A stretch of 64,000 nucleotides of DNA. Source: Exiguobacterium indicum HHS 31 (lineage in GTDB: Bacteria; Bacillota; Bacilli; Exiguobacteriales; Exiguobacteriaceae). The DNA lies in the NCBI RefSeq assembly GCF_001939065.1, contig NZ_MPSZ01000005.1, forward strand, positions 62,001-126,000. Direction: 5' to 3'. Under the pieces are notes generated by a model that had not been told where the DNA came from, ran no database searches, and saw nothing but the letters and a program-made list of their open reading frames with translations. Numbering within the stretch: position 1 is the stretch's first letter; each line of letters opens with the position of its first letter. A program made the position numbers and the translations under genes. Shown piece after piece: positions 51,201-58,741 of this stretch.

Positions 51201-51437
51201 TTGATTGAAGCTGGTAAAACGCGATTACGCCCAATCCTAATGACCGCATTTGCAACAATCATGGCATTGGTACCTCTCGCATTAACCACTTCTTCAGGAA
51301 CATTGATCTCAAAAGGTCTTGCCTTGACGGTCATCGGTGGATTAACGACTTCTACGTTGTTAACACTTATCATCGTTCCTGTCGTCTATGAATTGTTCTT
51401 CTTCAAAAAAGCAAAAAAAGAACGTACGACTAAGTAA
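48297..51437 (+). CDS. swrC: RND multidrug/lipopeptide efflux transporter, SwrC-like
   Basis: A 1046-residue AcrB-type protein with twelve membrane helices and two large outside loops. Landmarks: KNSVAVFIIAILLILGGVYSF near the N-terminus, the proton-relay GGMAVAVGRVVDDSIVVIENIFR (about 421-443), GFVGGITGKFFLPFALTI and, in the second half, MLIGIVTTNAIVLVDRIGQNVGRGM. Its nearest Gram-positive relative is B. subtilis SwrC/YerP, which exports surfactin and aids swarming; no TolC partner is needed. A low-complexity Gly/Pro/Thr/Gln insert lies at about 245-285. ATG with AAAGGAG upstream; followed by a terminator. Confidence 0.9.
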   Translation: MNFLTRFSLKNSVAVFIIAILLILGGVYSFSQLKVDQFPEIEFPQISIEAVYPGASPDDVDKQVVSKLETSLKGIEGATKLTSSSYESIGILNIEFPFDTDMDKVEQQIDAAIQDANLPEEATTKLNRLSFGSFPIYNISFFSKDGKDIEKILKEDIEPELNKIPGINSVSVGGYKDDLVQITVDKEKATEAGLSLSSIKEQINGKYVSFPSGQLSENDSKIPIRVEEKLENLDKLKNLQLTPATGATSSSSNGQTGGSSAGGPPQGATQGPPSTTGGAAADQASEPAEPIRLEDIAKIEAVSQQSEKTRYDLKDSLSMAITKKQDANTVEIADEVTKILNKYDDQVDYTIGIDSAKDIEESVATLVKEGLLGALFASLAVLLFLRNIRATIIAIVSIPLSLLIAAIFLNWQDISLNIMTLGGMAVAVGRVVDDSIVVIENIFRRVRKSESGMTDEIIEQSTKEILKAITSSTLTTVVVFLPIGFVGGITGKFFLPFALTIIFSLLASLLVAITIVPILAKFAFKKVPAEEKEGALQRWYGKLIEKSLSHKAIILIVSFVLLGGSLAIVPRLGFTFIPNEASKTLTASLELPAATSLEKTSDVSFEMEKMFDKEKAIADVTTSVGARDFTTGLRLDNKASYFLNLKDGVNVEKTIKSLETQMEDIAQDENVDVKISVAELSTGGPPSNNNVDVDLFSNDLEALQEAAKLVEDNMSKNNDLKYITNNFSEKQKQYLVEIDPEKASDRGLSGFQILGTVNDQTKPVTVGTLNLDNKDQDVQLSYEEGLVSKEDLEDVQLFSANGPVALKDVANVNEVETFTSIQKLDGKVYARVSGQVKGDDVQNVSNAVKADVEKIDLPDGVSLTSGGGNDDTVEIFQSLGIAIVVAIGLVYLTMLITFGKARIPFIILSSLIFVPIGSLVTLFLANEPLSVSVMIGFLMLIGIVTTNAIVLVDRIGQNVGRGMPIRESLIEAGKTRLRPILMTAFATIMALVPLALTTSSGTLISKGLALTVIGGLTTSTLLTLIIVPVVYELFFFKKAKKERTTK

Positions 51438-51446
51438 ATGCACATG

Positions 51447-51485
51447 AAAAGGAGCCTATCGCGATCCAAGCGATAGGCCCCTTTC
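51447..51485 (+). terminator. Terminator after the RND transporter gene
   Basis: GG-GCCTATCGC / GCGATAGGC-CC stem with a short loop, then CTTTC. Confidence 0.75.
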
Positions 51486-51497
51486 GTTCTATCAGGC

Positions 51498-51974
51498 TTA
51501 CGACTCTAACTGTTCATCCGTTCGTTCTAATGTACCATCATGTTGCGCTACTAATCCGTCAAGAACGGATGGTTCAAACTCTTCACCGATCGCGATAATT
51601 CCTGTTTGTCCAGGTGGAATGACACCGAGTGTTCGTTTGAACGTTTCTTGGATTTCTTGATTTTCCTTCATGTCTTTCGATCCACCAATCAGCATACCCG
51701 TCATCGAACCAAGCAAGATGCCAAATGGTCCACCTAAGATACCAACGGCCATTCCAATCAATGAGCCTTTGACGGCGCGATTCGATCCGCTTAGGTCTAC
51801 AGCATCTTCAAACGAAAAAGCACCATTCTCATTTCGCTTGATGACGGCAACCTGTTCGAAATCGACTTGACCTCGTGCATGATATTTCTTCAATTCACTA
51901 AATACTTGATAGGATGTCGCTTCTTCTTTGAACGTAAACGTCATGATGTGATGTTTCGCATCTTTTTTTGCCAT
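51498..51974 (-). CDS. DUF1269-like stress/membrane protein
   Basis: A 158-residue protein. The Gly-rich hydrophobic hairpin RAVKGSLIGMAVGILGGPFGILLGSMTGMLIGG (about 68-100) in the middle of a soluble alpha/beta protein is the DUF1269/general stress 17M-like pattern. N-terminal HHIMTFTFKEEATSYQVFSELK and C-terminal TGIIAIGEEFEPSVLDGLV surround it. Function unknown. ATG 51974 with GAGGTGG upstream; the start at 51992 has none. A weak sigma-B-like sequence lies in the end of the preceding gene. Confidence 0.7.
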   Translation of the reverse strand: MAKKDAKHHIMTFTFKEEATSYQVFSELKKYHARGQVDFEQVAVIKRNENGAFSFEDAVDLSGSNRAVKGSLIGMAVGILGGPFGILLGSMTGMLIGGSKDMKENQEIQETFKRTLGVIPPGQTGIIAIGEEFEPSVLDGLVAQHDGTLERTDEQLES

Positions 51975-52039
51975 TCGTTCCACCTCTTTCACCCGAGACG
52001 AATAACGGACTAAGCCAACATCCTCTATTTACCATGTTT

Positions 52040-52873
52040 TTAAGGAGTCGAAACCTTTACTGGTTTCCATGGTGCGAGGTGGAAATACTCCTCCATTGTT
52101 AATCCACTGACTTTTAGACGAGCGGCAAGCGTTGCTCCGACATACCGATAGTGCCAGCTCTCATACGTATAACCCGTCCAAGATTCTTTACCAGATGGAT
52201 AACGGAGATGGAAGCCGTAGCGGTGAGCATTCGCAAACAACCATTTTGCCTCTTTTGTTTTTGAAAAGCTGAACGTGGCGTATTTTGTTGAATCAGCGCC
52301 TCCGATATCAAACGCAAGACCTGTTTGGTGTTCACTTTTCCCGGGTTCCGCACTATACGTACTCGCCTTCTCATATCCATCACGCGCAACATATTTATCA
52401 AACAACGTTTTTTGATAGGCATAGGAGCGATAAGTACTAAATGCAACGAGCGTAATTCCCTCTTTTTTAGCCGCTACACGCATTTTCTCAAACGCTGCTC
52501 TTGCTTGTTGATTCTCACCAGGAGCGTATGTCGAGCGGAGCGCTAAGTTCTTATTCGCGATGAGAGTATGACCGATCCGTTTTCCACCGATTTGTTCATC
52601 CGTTAGTAGATATTTTGTGCTCGCATAACCAATCTTCGTACCATATTGTACTTTTGACCAGGTACCGACTTTCGACAGTTCCGTCACATAGATCCCTGTT
52701 GGAATAACCGTAAGACTCGGTTGCTCGAGTGATGCCCCTTGACGTAAATGAAGGGATGTCTTGGCTTGACGATAAGAAGATGTTGATGCATCGACTGCTG
52801 GTATGTAAGTCGTCGTGGACGTAACCGTAGCTATCACTGCCAATGTCATGATGAATATCTGTTTTCTCTTCAT
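52040..52873 (-). CDS. Secreted VanY-family D-Ala-D-Ala carboxypeptidase with SH3-type domain
   Basis: A 277-residue exported protein. A signal peptide (1-29, ending VDA) is followed by a bacterial SH3-like domain (about 38-90, LHLRQGASLEQPSLTVIPTG) and a VanY (M15B) catalytic domain with FSTYRSYAYQKTLF, the zinc site SEHQTGLAFDIG (about 179-190, His and Asp) and ESWHYRYVG (about 240, His and catalytic Glu). It trims the terminal D-Ala of wall peptides. Nothing suggests vancomycin resistance; housekeeping M15B enzymes are common. ATG 52873 with TGGAGTG upstream. Confidence 0.9.
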   Translation of the reverse strand: MKRKQIFIMTLAVIATVTSTTTYIPAVDASTSSYRQAKTSLHLRQGASLEQPSLTVIPTGIYVTELSKVGTWSKVQYGTKIGYASTKYLLTDEQIGGKRIGHTLIANKNLALRSTYAPGENQQARAAFEKMRVAAKKEGITLVAFSTYRSYAYQKTLFDKYVARDGYEKASTYSAEPGKSEHQTGLAFDIGGADSTKYATFSFSKTKEAKWLFANAHRYGFHLRYPSGKESWTGYTYESWHYRYVGATLAARLKVSGLTMEEYFHLAPWKPVKVSTP

Positions 52874-53005
52874 TTTCGATTTTCACTCCATCTAATAATA
52901 TTTACATTCCATATTTTAGATTAGAATACCATTCTTTTTTTCAAACATGGTTCTTTCGGAATGCTTGTCATGAAAATGAAGTATTTCTGAAGTTTTCTAA
53001 ATGTA

Positions 53006-53031
53006 GCTTAAGGACGAATTACAATGGGTAA
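53006..53031 (+). promoter_or_regulatory. Sigma-B-type promoter before the methyltransferase-carotenoid genes
   Basis: GCTTAA, 14 bases, GGGTAA: five of six matches for each element of the Bacillus sigma-B consensus (GTTTAA and GGGTAT) with proper spacing, 56 bases before the start codon. Confidence 0.55.
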
Positions 53032-53086
53032 ATAACGATGTATGCGTTTTCGAAACATGATTCTGATGTAGAAAGGAGTAGCGTAC

Positions 53087-53632
53087 GTGTCACTTTGGGA
53101 ATGGATTTTCAGTATCGGTAGCATCTGCTGGATTGGCGAGATGATTCGTTTCCGGAATCGCTCCGAGTCTAAGTCAGGCGCAGCAGAACAAGTTAGTTTT
53201 TATTTGATTTTCCTTGTCCTAAGCGGAACGATCGTCTGCGCTTTCCTCTTTGCGAATGAAACTGTTTCTTCTGTCATGCGCATCTCTTCATGCATTTTAT
53301 TATGGTGTGGTGTTTCCTTACGCCTATGGGGAATTCTCCACTTAAAACAACAGTTCACTCGTCATGTCGTCGTGGCGTCTGGTGATCAGCTCGTCAGTAG
53401 CGGTCCCTATCGCTTTTTACGTCACCCGTTATACAGTGGGTTGTTGTTGATTACGATGAGCTTCCCCCTGTTCACCGGTCAGTTCGGACTTTTCATTCTC
53501 TCCGGACTTCTGATGTTCATTTTCTTGCTCTACCGGATTCGAATCGAAGAAGCGATGTTAACGAAAGGTTTTGGACCCGCCTATACGGTATGGGCTGCAA
53601 AACGAAAACGATTGATTCCATTCATCTACTAA
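53087..53632 (+). CDS. Isoprenylcysteine carboxyl methyltransferase (ICMT)-family membrane protein
   Basis: A 181-residue membrane protein with about four to five helices. The C-terminal half carries the ICMT/PEMT SAM-binding pattern GDQLVSSGPYRFLRHPLYSGLLLITMSFPL (about 101-130) and the end YRIRIEEAMLTKGFGPAYTVWAAK, which closely follow prokaryotic ICMT proteins. These use S-adenosylmethionine to methylate carboxylates of membrane lipids. The gene is 16 bases before a carotenoid oxidase gene, so the substrate might be a carotenoic acid; that is an inference. GTG start after AAAGGAG. Confidence 0.85.
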   Translation: MSLWEWIFSIGSICWIGEMIRFRNRSESKSGAAEQVSFYLIFLVLSGTIVCAFLFANETVSSVMRISSCILLWCGVSLRLWGILHLKQQFTRHVVVASGDQLVSSGPYRFLRHPLYSGLLLITMSFPLFTGQFGLFILSGLLMFIFLLYRIRIEEAMLTKGFGPAYTVWAAKRKRLIPFIY

Positions 53633-53648
53633 AGGAGAAGTGATCCAT

Positions 53649-55136
53649 TTGAAGAAACGTGCAATCGTCATTGGAGCTGGTCTTGCTGGTATGTCTGCTG
53701 CCATTCGTTTGGCTGGAGATGGTTATGCAGTCACGATGCTTGAAAAGAATGCGAACGTTGGAGGGAAACTGAATCAACGTAGTGGAAAGGGATTTACTTT
53801 CGATACCGGTCCTTCTATCTTAACGATGCCTTGGGTACTCGAACAACTCTTCTCAAGCGTTCATCGTAACTTGGATGATTACTTAGAAATCGAGCGCATT
53901 GAACCGCAATGGCGTACATTCTTTGAGGATGGAACAAAAATCGATGTCAAAGGTGACTTACCTGGAATGCTCGAAGAAGTCGAGCACGTCTCGTCACGGG
54001 CTGATTTTGTCGAATTGTTCCGGTACTCCAAACAAATGTACGACTTGTGCCTCGACAGTTTTTATAAATACAGTCTTGAAGATTTAAAGGACTTAAAAAA
54101 ATACCATACGATGTCTGATTTATTAAAGATGGACCCGATGAATACCGTTGCGACCGGAACCAAAAAACATCTCAATGATCCGTATCTCGAACAGCTATTC
54201 AACTATATGGTCATGTATGTCGGTTCCAACCCATATCAGGCACCTGCTGTCTTCAATCAGATGATTTATGTTCAAATGGGTCTCGGTATCTATTATGTCA
54301 AAGGTGGGATGTACCAAATCGCGCGTGCCATGAAACGGTTACTTGATGAGCTCCGTGTCACAGTTCACCTCAACTCCCCCGTTGAACAAATCGTCCTTGA
54401 AAATAAAAAAGCGGTGGGCGTTCTATCAAACGGAACATTCCATGCAGCCGACATCGTCGTCTCAAACCTTGAGGTCATCCCGACTTACGAACGGATCGTT
54501 CCGGAGAAAAAAGCCCGGAAACAGGCAAAAAAATTACAAGCGTCGTTTGCCCCTTCCGTTTCAGGTCTTGTCCTATTGCTCGGTGTAAATCGTGAGTATC
54601 GCGGGCTAGCGCATCATAATTTCTTTTTCTCAGAAAATCCAGAGCGTGAATTCGCCCAAATGTTCAAAGAAGGTACTCCTCCAGAGGATCCAACGATTTA
54701 TGTCGGTGTCTCGTCAAAATCCGACGCTTCCCAAGCTCCTGAAGGGAAGGATAACTTATTCGTCTTGACACACGTTCCACCGCTAACACTTCAAAAAGGT
54801 GAGGTCGACTGGGATGCGTACCGCGAAGTCGTTCTCGATAAACTGGAGCGGATGGGACTTCATGGACTTCGGGAATCGATCGAGTTTGAATATCGCTTTA
54901 CCCCAGAGGATTTGAAAGAATTATACGGTCCAAACGGTGGATCGATTTATGGTGTCGCAGCCGATCGGAAGAAAAATGGTGGATTCAAGATTCCATCGAA
55001 GAGTGACTTGTACGAAGGACTTTATTTCGTTGGTGGGTCGACACATCCAGGCGGCGGTGTACCAATGGTCACCTTGTCCGGTCAATTAACAGCTGATTTG
55101 ATCCGAAAACATGAAGGTGCTGTTCCTACGCCTTAA
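53649..55136 (+). CDS. CrtN/CrtP-family carotenoid desaturase or oxidase
   Basis: A 495-residue FAD amine-oxidase-fold enzyme. FAD-binding IVIGAGLAGMSAAIRLAGDG starts at residue 4. FDTGPSILTMPWVLEQLF, MVMYVGSNPYQAPAVFNQMIYVQMGLGIYYVKGGMYQIARAM, LAHHNFFFSENP, and GVAADRKKNGGFKIP with a final GGSTHPGGGVPMVTLSGQ follow. These match staphylococcal CrtP (4,4'-diaponeurosporene oxidase, CrtNb) better than CrtN from memory of both, so it may oxidise C30 terminal methyls to aldehyde or acid. TTG 53649 is preferred; GTG 53640 is too near AAGGAG. The rest of a crt pathway must lie elsewhere. Confidence 0.85.
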   Translation: MKKRAIVIGAGLAGMSAAIRLAGDGYAVTMLEKNANVGGKLNQRSGKGFTFDTGPSILTMPWVLEQLFSSVHRNLDDYLEIERIEPQWRTFFEDGTKIDVKGDLPGMLEEVEHVSSRADFVELFRYSKQMYDLCLDSFYKYSLEDLKDLKKYHTMSDLLKMDPMNTVATGTKKHLNDPYLEQLFNYMVMYVGSNPYQAPAVFNQMIYVQMGLGIYYVKGGMYQIARAMKRLLDELRVTVHLNSPVEQIVLENKKAVGVLSNGTFHAADIVVSNLEVIPTYERIVPEKKARKQAKKLQASFAPSVSGLVLLLGVNREYRGLAHHNFFFSENPEREFAQMFKEGTPPEDPTIYVGVSSKSDASQAPEGKDNLFVLTHVPPLTLQKGEVDWDAYREVVLDKLERMGLHGLRESIEFEYRFTPEDLKELYGPNGGSIYGVAADRKKNGGFKIPSKSDLYEGLYFVGGSTHPGGGVPMVTLSGQLTADLIRKHEGAVPTP

Positions 55137-55151
55137 GATTTCTCCAATTAC

Positions 55152-55197
55152 AAAAGAGACGGAAACTGATTCACTCATCAGTTCCGTCTCTTTTTTT
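55152..55197. terminator. Bidirectional terminator
   Basis: AAAGAGACGGA-ACTGAT / ATCAGT-CCGTCTCTTT with T7 on the plus strand, at convergent genes. Confidence 0.88.
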
Positions 55198-55762
55198 ACT
55201 TTGTATTCGTCAAAAGTGGTACGACATGAATGTCCGCCTTTTCTCCTAATCTCACATCCATTCGACATACGGCTGGCATTGGTAAGGATTTCCAAAATGC
55301 GTAATCAAACGTCGAATCAAATGTTTCTAAGAGTAACACCATGATGTTTCCGTGTGTTCCAAGAACGACTATTTCGTCAGGATGCTTCTCCACTAGTTCG
55401 TCGATGAATGGCCGAATGCGTTGCGACGCTCCGTTGTTCGTTTCGCCTCCATACGGATTTTCATTCGGATGTTGCCATACATATGTGACCGCTGCTTGAA
55501 AATCGTCAAGCTCTCCCGGTGCTAACAATCGCTCTCGTAGTTCCTCTACCTCAATGATTGGTTGTTGACGTGCCTCCGCAAGCGGTGCAATCGTCTCGAT
55601 CGCCCGTTGATACGGGCTGCTGTAGAACCTGTCGATTGGAATTTCTTGAAACGTTTCAAGTAAACGTATCGCATCTGCTCGTCCTTTATCGGAAAGTGGC
55701 CGTTTCCGTTCATCTGGTGAATATGTCGAGTGTGCGTGCCGTACGAAATAGAGTGTCGTCAT
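55196..55762 (-). CDS. Histidine phosphatase (phosphoglycerate mutase-like)
   Basis: A 188-residue branch-1 histidine phosphatase. The RHA motif reads LYFVRHAHSTYS (4-15), the second His is in LGTHGNIMVLLL, and the catalytic acid Glu is in the VEELRERLLAPGE region. Substrate unknown; relatives include broad phosphatases and alpha-ribazole phosphatases. ATG 55762 with AAAGGGG upstream is chosen over 55852, which lies inside the response-regulator gene. It lies 16 bases after that gene on the same strand, probably one operon. Confidence 0.87.
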   Translation of the reverse strand: MTTLYFVRHAHSTYSPDERKRPLSDKGRADAIRLLETFQEIPIDRFYSSPYQRAIETIAPLAEARQQPIIEVEELRERLLAPGELDDFQAAVTYVWQHPNENPYGGETNNGASQRIRPFIDELVEKHPDEIVVLGTHGNIMVLLLETFDSTFDYAFWKSLPMPAVCRMDVRLGEKADIHVVPLLTNTK

Positions 55763-55778
55763 GTTTTGATTTTCCCCT

Positions 55779-56429
55779 TTATTGGTGTGTCCATCGGTAT
55801 CCGATTCCGCGAACTGTTTCGAGATGCTGTTCAATCGGAAAACCGCAAACACGTAGTTTTTCTCTTAAATGTCTGATATGCGAGTCGATCGTCCGCTCGT
55901 CTACAGACGCTTCCGCTCCCCATAACATCGTCGTTAGTTGATCGCGTGTCCAAACACGTCGTGGAGAATCTAAAAATACACCTAACAACTCAAACTCCGT
56001 CTTCGTTAACGAAATCTTTTGTTGGAGGTAACTACAACGATAGCTTTCCCGGTCATAGGATAGACCATCATACTGTTGCTGTAATAAAACTTCCATTCGC
56101 CCGATCAGTTCCCCTTCTTGAATCGGTTTTGATATGTAATCATTCGCTCCTACTTCTCGTGTCCGAATGATGTCTTCCCGCTGATTCCGAGCCGTAACCA
56201 TCAAGATTGGGATGTTAGAGTGTTCTCGAATGAGACGACAACATGTCCAGCCATCCATATCCGGCATCATGACATCTAGTAAAATCAGGTCGAATACGTG
56301 CTGACGGCAGAGATCAAGAGCTTGTTGCGCAGAATCCACAAGCTGACACGTGTACCCATACGGCTGAATATACAGTTTGAGCAGTTCAAGCATTCTTGGT
56401 TCATCATCTACGATCAATACATGCGGCAT
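55779..56429 (-). CDS. OmpR-family response regulator
   Basis: A 216-residue two-domain regulator. Receiver domain (1-115): LIVDDEPRM (5-13, acidic pocket), phospho-acceptor Asp52 in LILLDVMMPDMDGW, Thr in MVTAR and Lys in SKPI. The Trans_Reg_C winged helix (about 130-216) contains LTKTEFELLGVFLDSPRRVWTRDQL and TIDSHIRHLREKL..ETVRGIGYRW. It starts one base after the kinase stop, with AAGGAG inside the kinase. Its likely target is the divergent DUF1541 gene, which carries direct repeats in its promoter. Confidence 0.93.
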   Translation of the reverse strand: MPHVLIVDDEPRMLELLKLYIQPYGYTCQLVDSAQQALDLCRQHVFDLILLDVMMPDMDGWTCCRLIREHSNIPILMVTARNQREDIIRTREVGANDYISKPIQEGELIGRMEVLLQQQYDGLSYDRESYRCSYLQQKISLTKTEFELLGVFLDSPRRVWTRDQLTTMLWGAEASVDERTIDSHIRHLREKLRVCGFPIEQHLETVRGIGYRWTHQ

Positions 56430-56430
56430 T

Positions 56431-57780
56431 TTATTTCTCCTTCCACTGCAGTGTCACTTGTGTTCCATGTCCAAGCTGACTCTTGATGTTCAATTCTGCT
56501 CCATGTGTCTGAGCAATTGCTTCAACGATGGAGAGTCCGATTCCAGTTCCTCCATGTTTTCGAGAACGAGATGCTTCCGTTCGGTAGAGCCGTTTCGTTA
56601 CATGAGGTAAAGATTCTGCAGCGATCCCTTCTCCTGTATCTTCGATTTGAATGAAAGCCCCTACTGCGTTGACACCATAACGAACGATAATTTTTCCCGA
56701 CGTCGTATGTCGCCGTGCATTTTCAACAATATTCACGATCATCTGGCGGAGCTGCTGAGCGTCACCCATCACTTCTATTCGCTCACCTTCTATCTCGAAC
56801 GAAACATTTTCTTGTTCGATGTCCAGGCGCATCAATCGTATCACTTGATGAATCAAGTCTTCGACATCGACAGGTTTTCGTTCCATCATAAAAGCATTCG
56901 CATCAATGCGTGCTAACCAAAATAATTGCTCAATCCATTCATTCATTTGCTGACTTTCTTCTCGAATGATCGTAACGTAGCGTTGTTGCTCATCCGGCGT
57001 CAACGTTTGACGTTCGAGAATGTCCGCGTATCCCTTTATATATGTCAATGGTGTTCGTAGTTCATGAGATACGCTTGCTAAAAATTCGGATCGTTCCCGA
57101 TTCAAAAAATCGAGATCTTGTTTTAATTGCTGAATCGAACGCGCCAATTGTCCCAGTTCGTCTTGTCGATCAATCGGCAACGCTCCATCTTCCCCATCTA
57201 ATAGACGTGCCGTCGCTTTTTCCATTTGAACCAGCGGACGAGAGATGAGTCGGGTCGTCCAAATGCTTGCCGCACCTGCTAATAAAAGTGCGAGCAGACC
57301 CACTTGGAAAAACTGCTGTTTCAACGGATTAAGTACGTGATCCACGATTGCTTTAGAAGCGAACATGAAGACATGACCCTGATGTTTCCCGTCGATGGTG
57401 ATGGGACTGTCCGTCATTAAAAAGTCACGCATCGTCACGATTTTTCCTTGTTGACGGTAATCGAAATCCGTATGCTCTAGCACACTTTTCATCTCATTCG
57501 ACAAAGGTCGTGACGCTTCGAGTCGTTTTCCATCTGCATCAGTGATCACTACAGTAAACGATGAATCTGCTTCCATCATGCTGACATGGCGCATCGTCGT
57601 TTGGTCATAGGAATCGACAAGGACATCACGATGGGTATTTCCTCGGTTCAGTAAACCGTCCACTACTTCCTGCGTTCGTGTTTGAGACAACTGATAATAC
57701 AACGTCCCAAACAACACACTGCCACAAATTAAAAATGCCGCAAGCACGATCCCTCCGACCGAGTATGAAATACGACGCAT
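56431..57780 (-). CDS. Sensor histidine kinase
   Basis: A 449-residue membrane kinase. Membrane helices at about 8-30 and 158-178 enclose a small outside sensor (about 31-157). HAMP (about 179-230), HisKA with phospho-acceptor His239 in LASVSHELRTPLTYIKGY, then HATPase: IVENARRHTT (N-box), IEDTGEGIA (G1), KHGGTGIGLSIV (G2). The kinase gene precedes the regulator gene, the reverse of the usual order. AAGGAGG precedes the ATG, and TATACT on the minus strand (57815-57810) may be its -10. Stimulus unknown; DUF1541 proteins hint at metal or envelope stress. Confidence 0.93.
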   Translation of the reverse strand: MRRISYSVGGIVLAAFLICGSVLFGTLYYQLSQTRTQEVVDGLLNRGNTHRDVLVDSYDQTTMRHVSMMEADSSFTVVITDADGKRLEASRPLSNEMKSVLEHTDFDYRQQGKIVTMRDFLMTDSPITIDGKHQGHVFMFASKAIVDHVLNPLKQQFFQVGLLALLLAGAASIWTTRLISRPLVQMEKATARLLDGEDGALPIDRQDELGQLARSIQQLKQDLDFLNRERSEFLASVSHELRTPLTYIKGYADILERQTLTPDEQQRYVTIIREESQQMNEWIEQLFWLARIDANAFMMERKPVDVEDLIHQVIRLMRLDIEQENVSFEIEGERIEVMGDAQQLRQMIVNIVENARRHTTSGKIIVRYGVNAVGAFIQIEDTGEGIAAESLPHVTKRLYRTEASRSRKHGGTGIGLSIVEAIAQTHGAELNIKSQLGHGTQVTLQWKEK

Positions 57781-57863
57781 GACGATTCCTCCTTTTCCTC
57801 TCCACTTTTAGTATAGCTAAAAAAAACGCGATCGACGCAGACAAACAAAACTGTCACCTCATC

Positions 57864-57895
57864 TGCACACGATTTGCACATACGCTGGGTATAGT
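57864..57895 (+). promoter_or_regulatory. Response-regulator-type direct repeats and -10 before the DUF1541 gene
   Basis: TGCACA occurs at 57864-57869 and 57875-57880, a period of 11 bases typical of OmpR-family dimers. It is followed after nine bases by the -10 TATAGT (57890-57895), and there is no good -35, as expected at an activated promoter. Confidence 0.55.
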
Positions 57896-57928
57896 AAAAA
57901 AGACTAGTGAATTCAGGAGGGTTTTATT

Positions 57929-58483
57929 ATGAAAAAATCATTGACGTTAACCGCACTGGCTCTTAGTTCTACGCTTTGGCTCGGTGCATGCGGATCCGCT
58001 TCAAATGACGAAGGAAGCAATAGCGACTCACACGACATGTCTCATGGAGATATGATGCATTCGAGTGATGGAAAGATACCGTCTGGTCTAAAGGAAGCCA
58101 GTGATCCGACTTATCCGAAAGGAAGCAACGTCACGTTGACGACGAATCATATGGATGGAATGAACGGAGCTAAAGCAACGATTGCGGGAGCTTATGATAC
58201 CGTCGTCTATGCGATTAGTTACAAACCGACTACTGGTGGAAAGATAGTGAAAAATCATAAATGGGTCATTCAGGAAGAACTCGATCCCGTTCCAACTAAG
58301 CCACTGCAAGTTGGTGATGAAGCGACTGTCAAAGCGGATCATATGAAGGGTATGGATGGAGCTAAAGCGACGATTGACGAAGTAAAAGAAACGACGGTTT
58401 ATATGGTGAACTATGAACCAACGGACGGTGGAGAGATGGTGAAAAATCATAAATGGGTCACAGAGGATGAGATAAAGAAATAA
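57929..58483 (+). CDS. YdhK-like lipoprotein with two DUF1541 repeats
   Basis: A 184-residue exported lipoprotein. The lipobox is LGAC (Cys21). A Ser/Asp/His/Met-rich segment (HDMSHGDMMH, about 35-44) precedes two homologous DUF1541 units (about 58-114 and 124-181), each with GSNVTLTTNHMDGMNGAKATI-like and GGKIVKNHKWV-like parts. His/Met clusters suggest metal, possibly copper, binding. Homologues (YdhK) often sit with copper or two-component genes. ATG after AGGAGG. It is divergent from a two-component operon that probably controls it. Confidence 0.9.
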   Translation: MKKSLTLTALALSSTLWLGACGSASNDEGSNSDSHDMSHGDMMHSSDGKIPSGLKEASDPTYPKGSNVTLTTNHMDGMNGAKATIAGAYDTVVYAISYKPTTGGKIVKNHKWVIQEELDPVPTKPLQVGDEATVKADHMKGMDGAKATIDEVKETTVYMVNYEPTDGGEMVKNHKWVTEDEIKK

Positions 58484-58484
58484 T

Positions 58485-58525
58485 AAAAAAAAGCCCGCTT
58501 TTCCTTTAAAGGAGAAGCGGGCTTT
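58485..58525 (-). terminator. Terminator of the second tRNA-Val
   Basis: AAAGCCCGCTT / AAGCGGGCTTT with a second CCTTT/AAAGG pairing, then a T run on the minus strand. Confidence 0.85.
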
Positions 58526-58530
58526 CGGTA

Positions 58531-58603
58531 TGATTCTGACTGGGCTCGAACCAGCGACCTCTACCCTGTCAAGGTAGCGCTCTCCCAGCTGAGCTACAGA
58601 ATC
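58531..58603 (-). tRNA. tRNA-Val (anticodon GAC), copy 2
   Basis: Identical in all 73 bases to the copy at 48038-48110, same strand, with the same TCGGTA 3' flank. Acceptor GATTCTG/CAGAATC, anticodon loop TTGACAG. CCA not encoded. 5' end at 58603. Confidence 0.97.
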
Positions 58604-58741
58604 ATGTTTGCAGTACGTTATGTACTTGCTAGGACATGTATTAATATATCAAGAAACTAAAAGGCTGACAAGTCTTTTTCTGAAAAAAAATAAAAAATTT
58701 AAAATGGGGGAATCCACCCCGCTTCCCCCATTTTGAATGAC

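Noticed and set aside
51995-52075. Sigma-B-like promoter (GTTTCG-N14-TGGTAA) before the DUF1269 gene
   Set aside because: Both elements are weak matches and lie within the end of the VanY gene; not strong enough to list as a feature.
52040-52873. Vancomycin-resistance gene vanY
   Set aside because: No vanRS, vanHAX or vanZ nearby; the protein is an ordinary exported M15B carboxypeptidase with an SH3-type domain.
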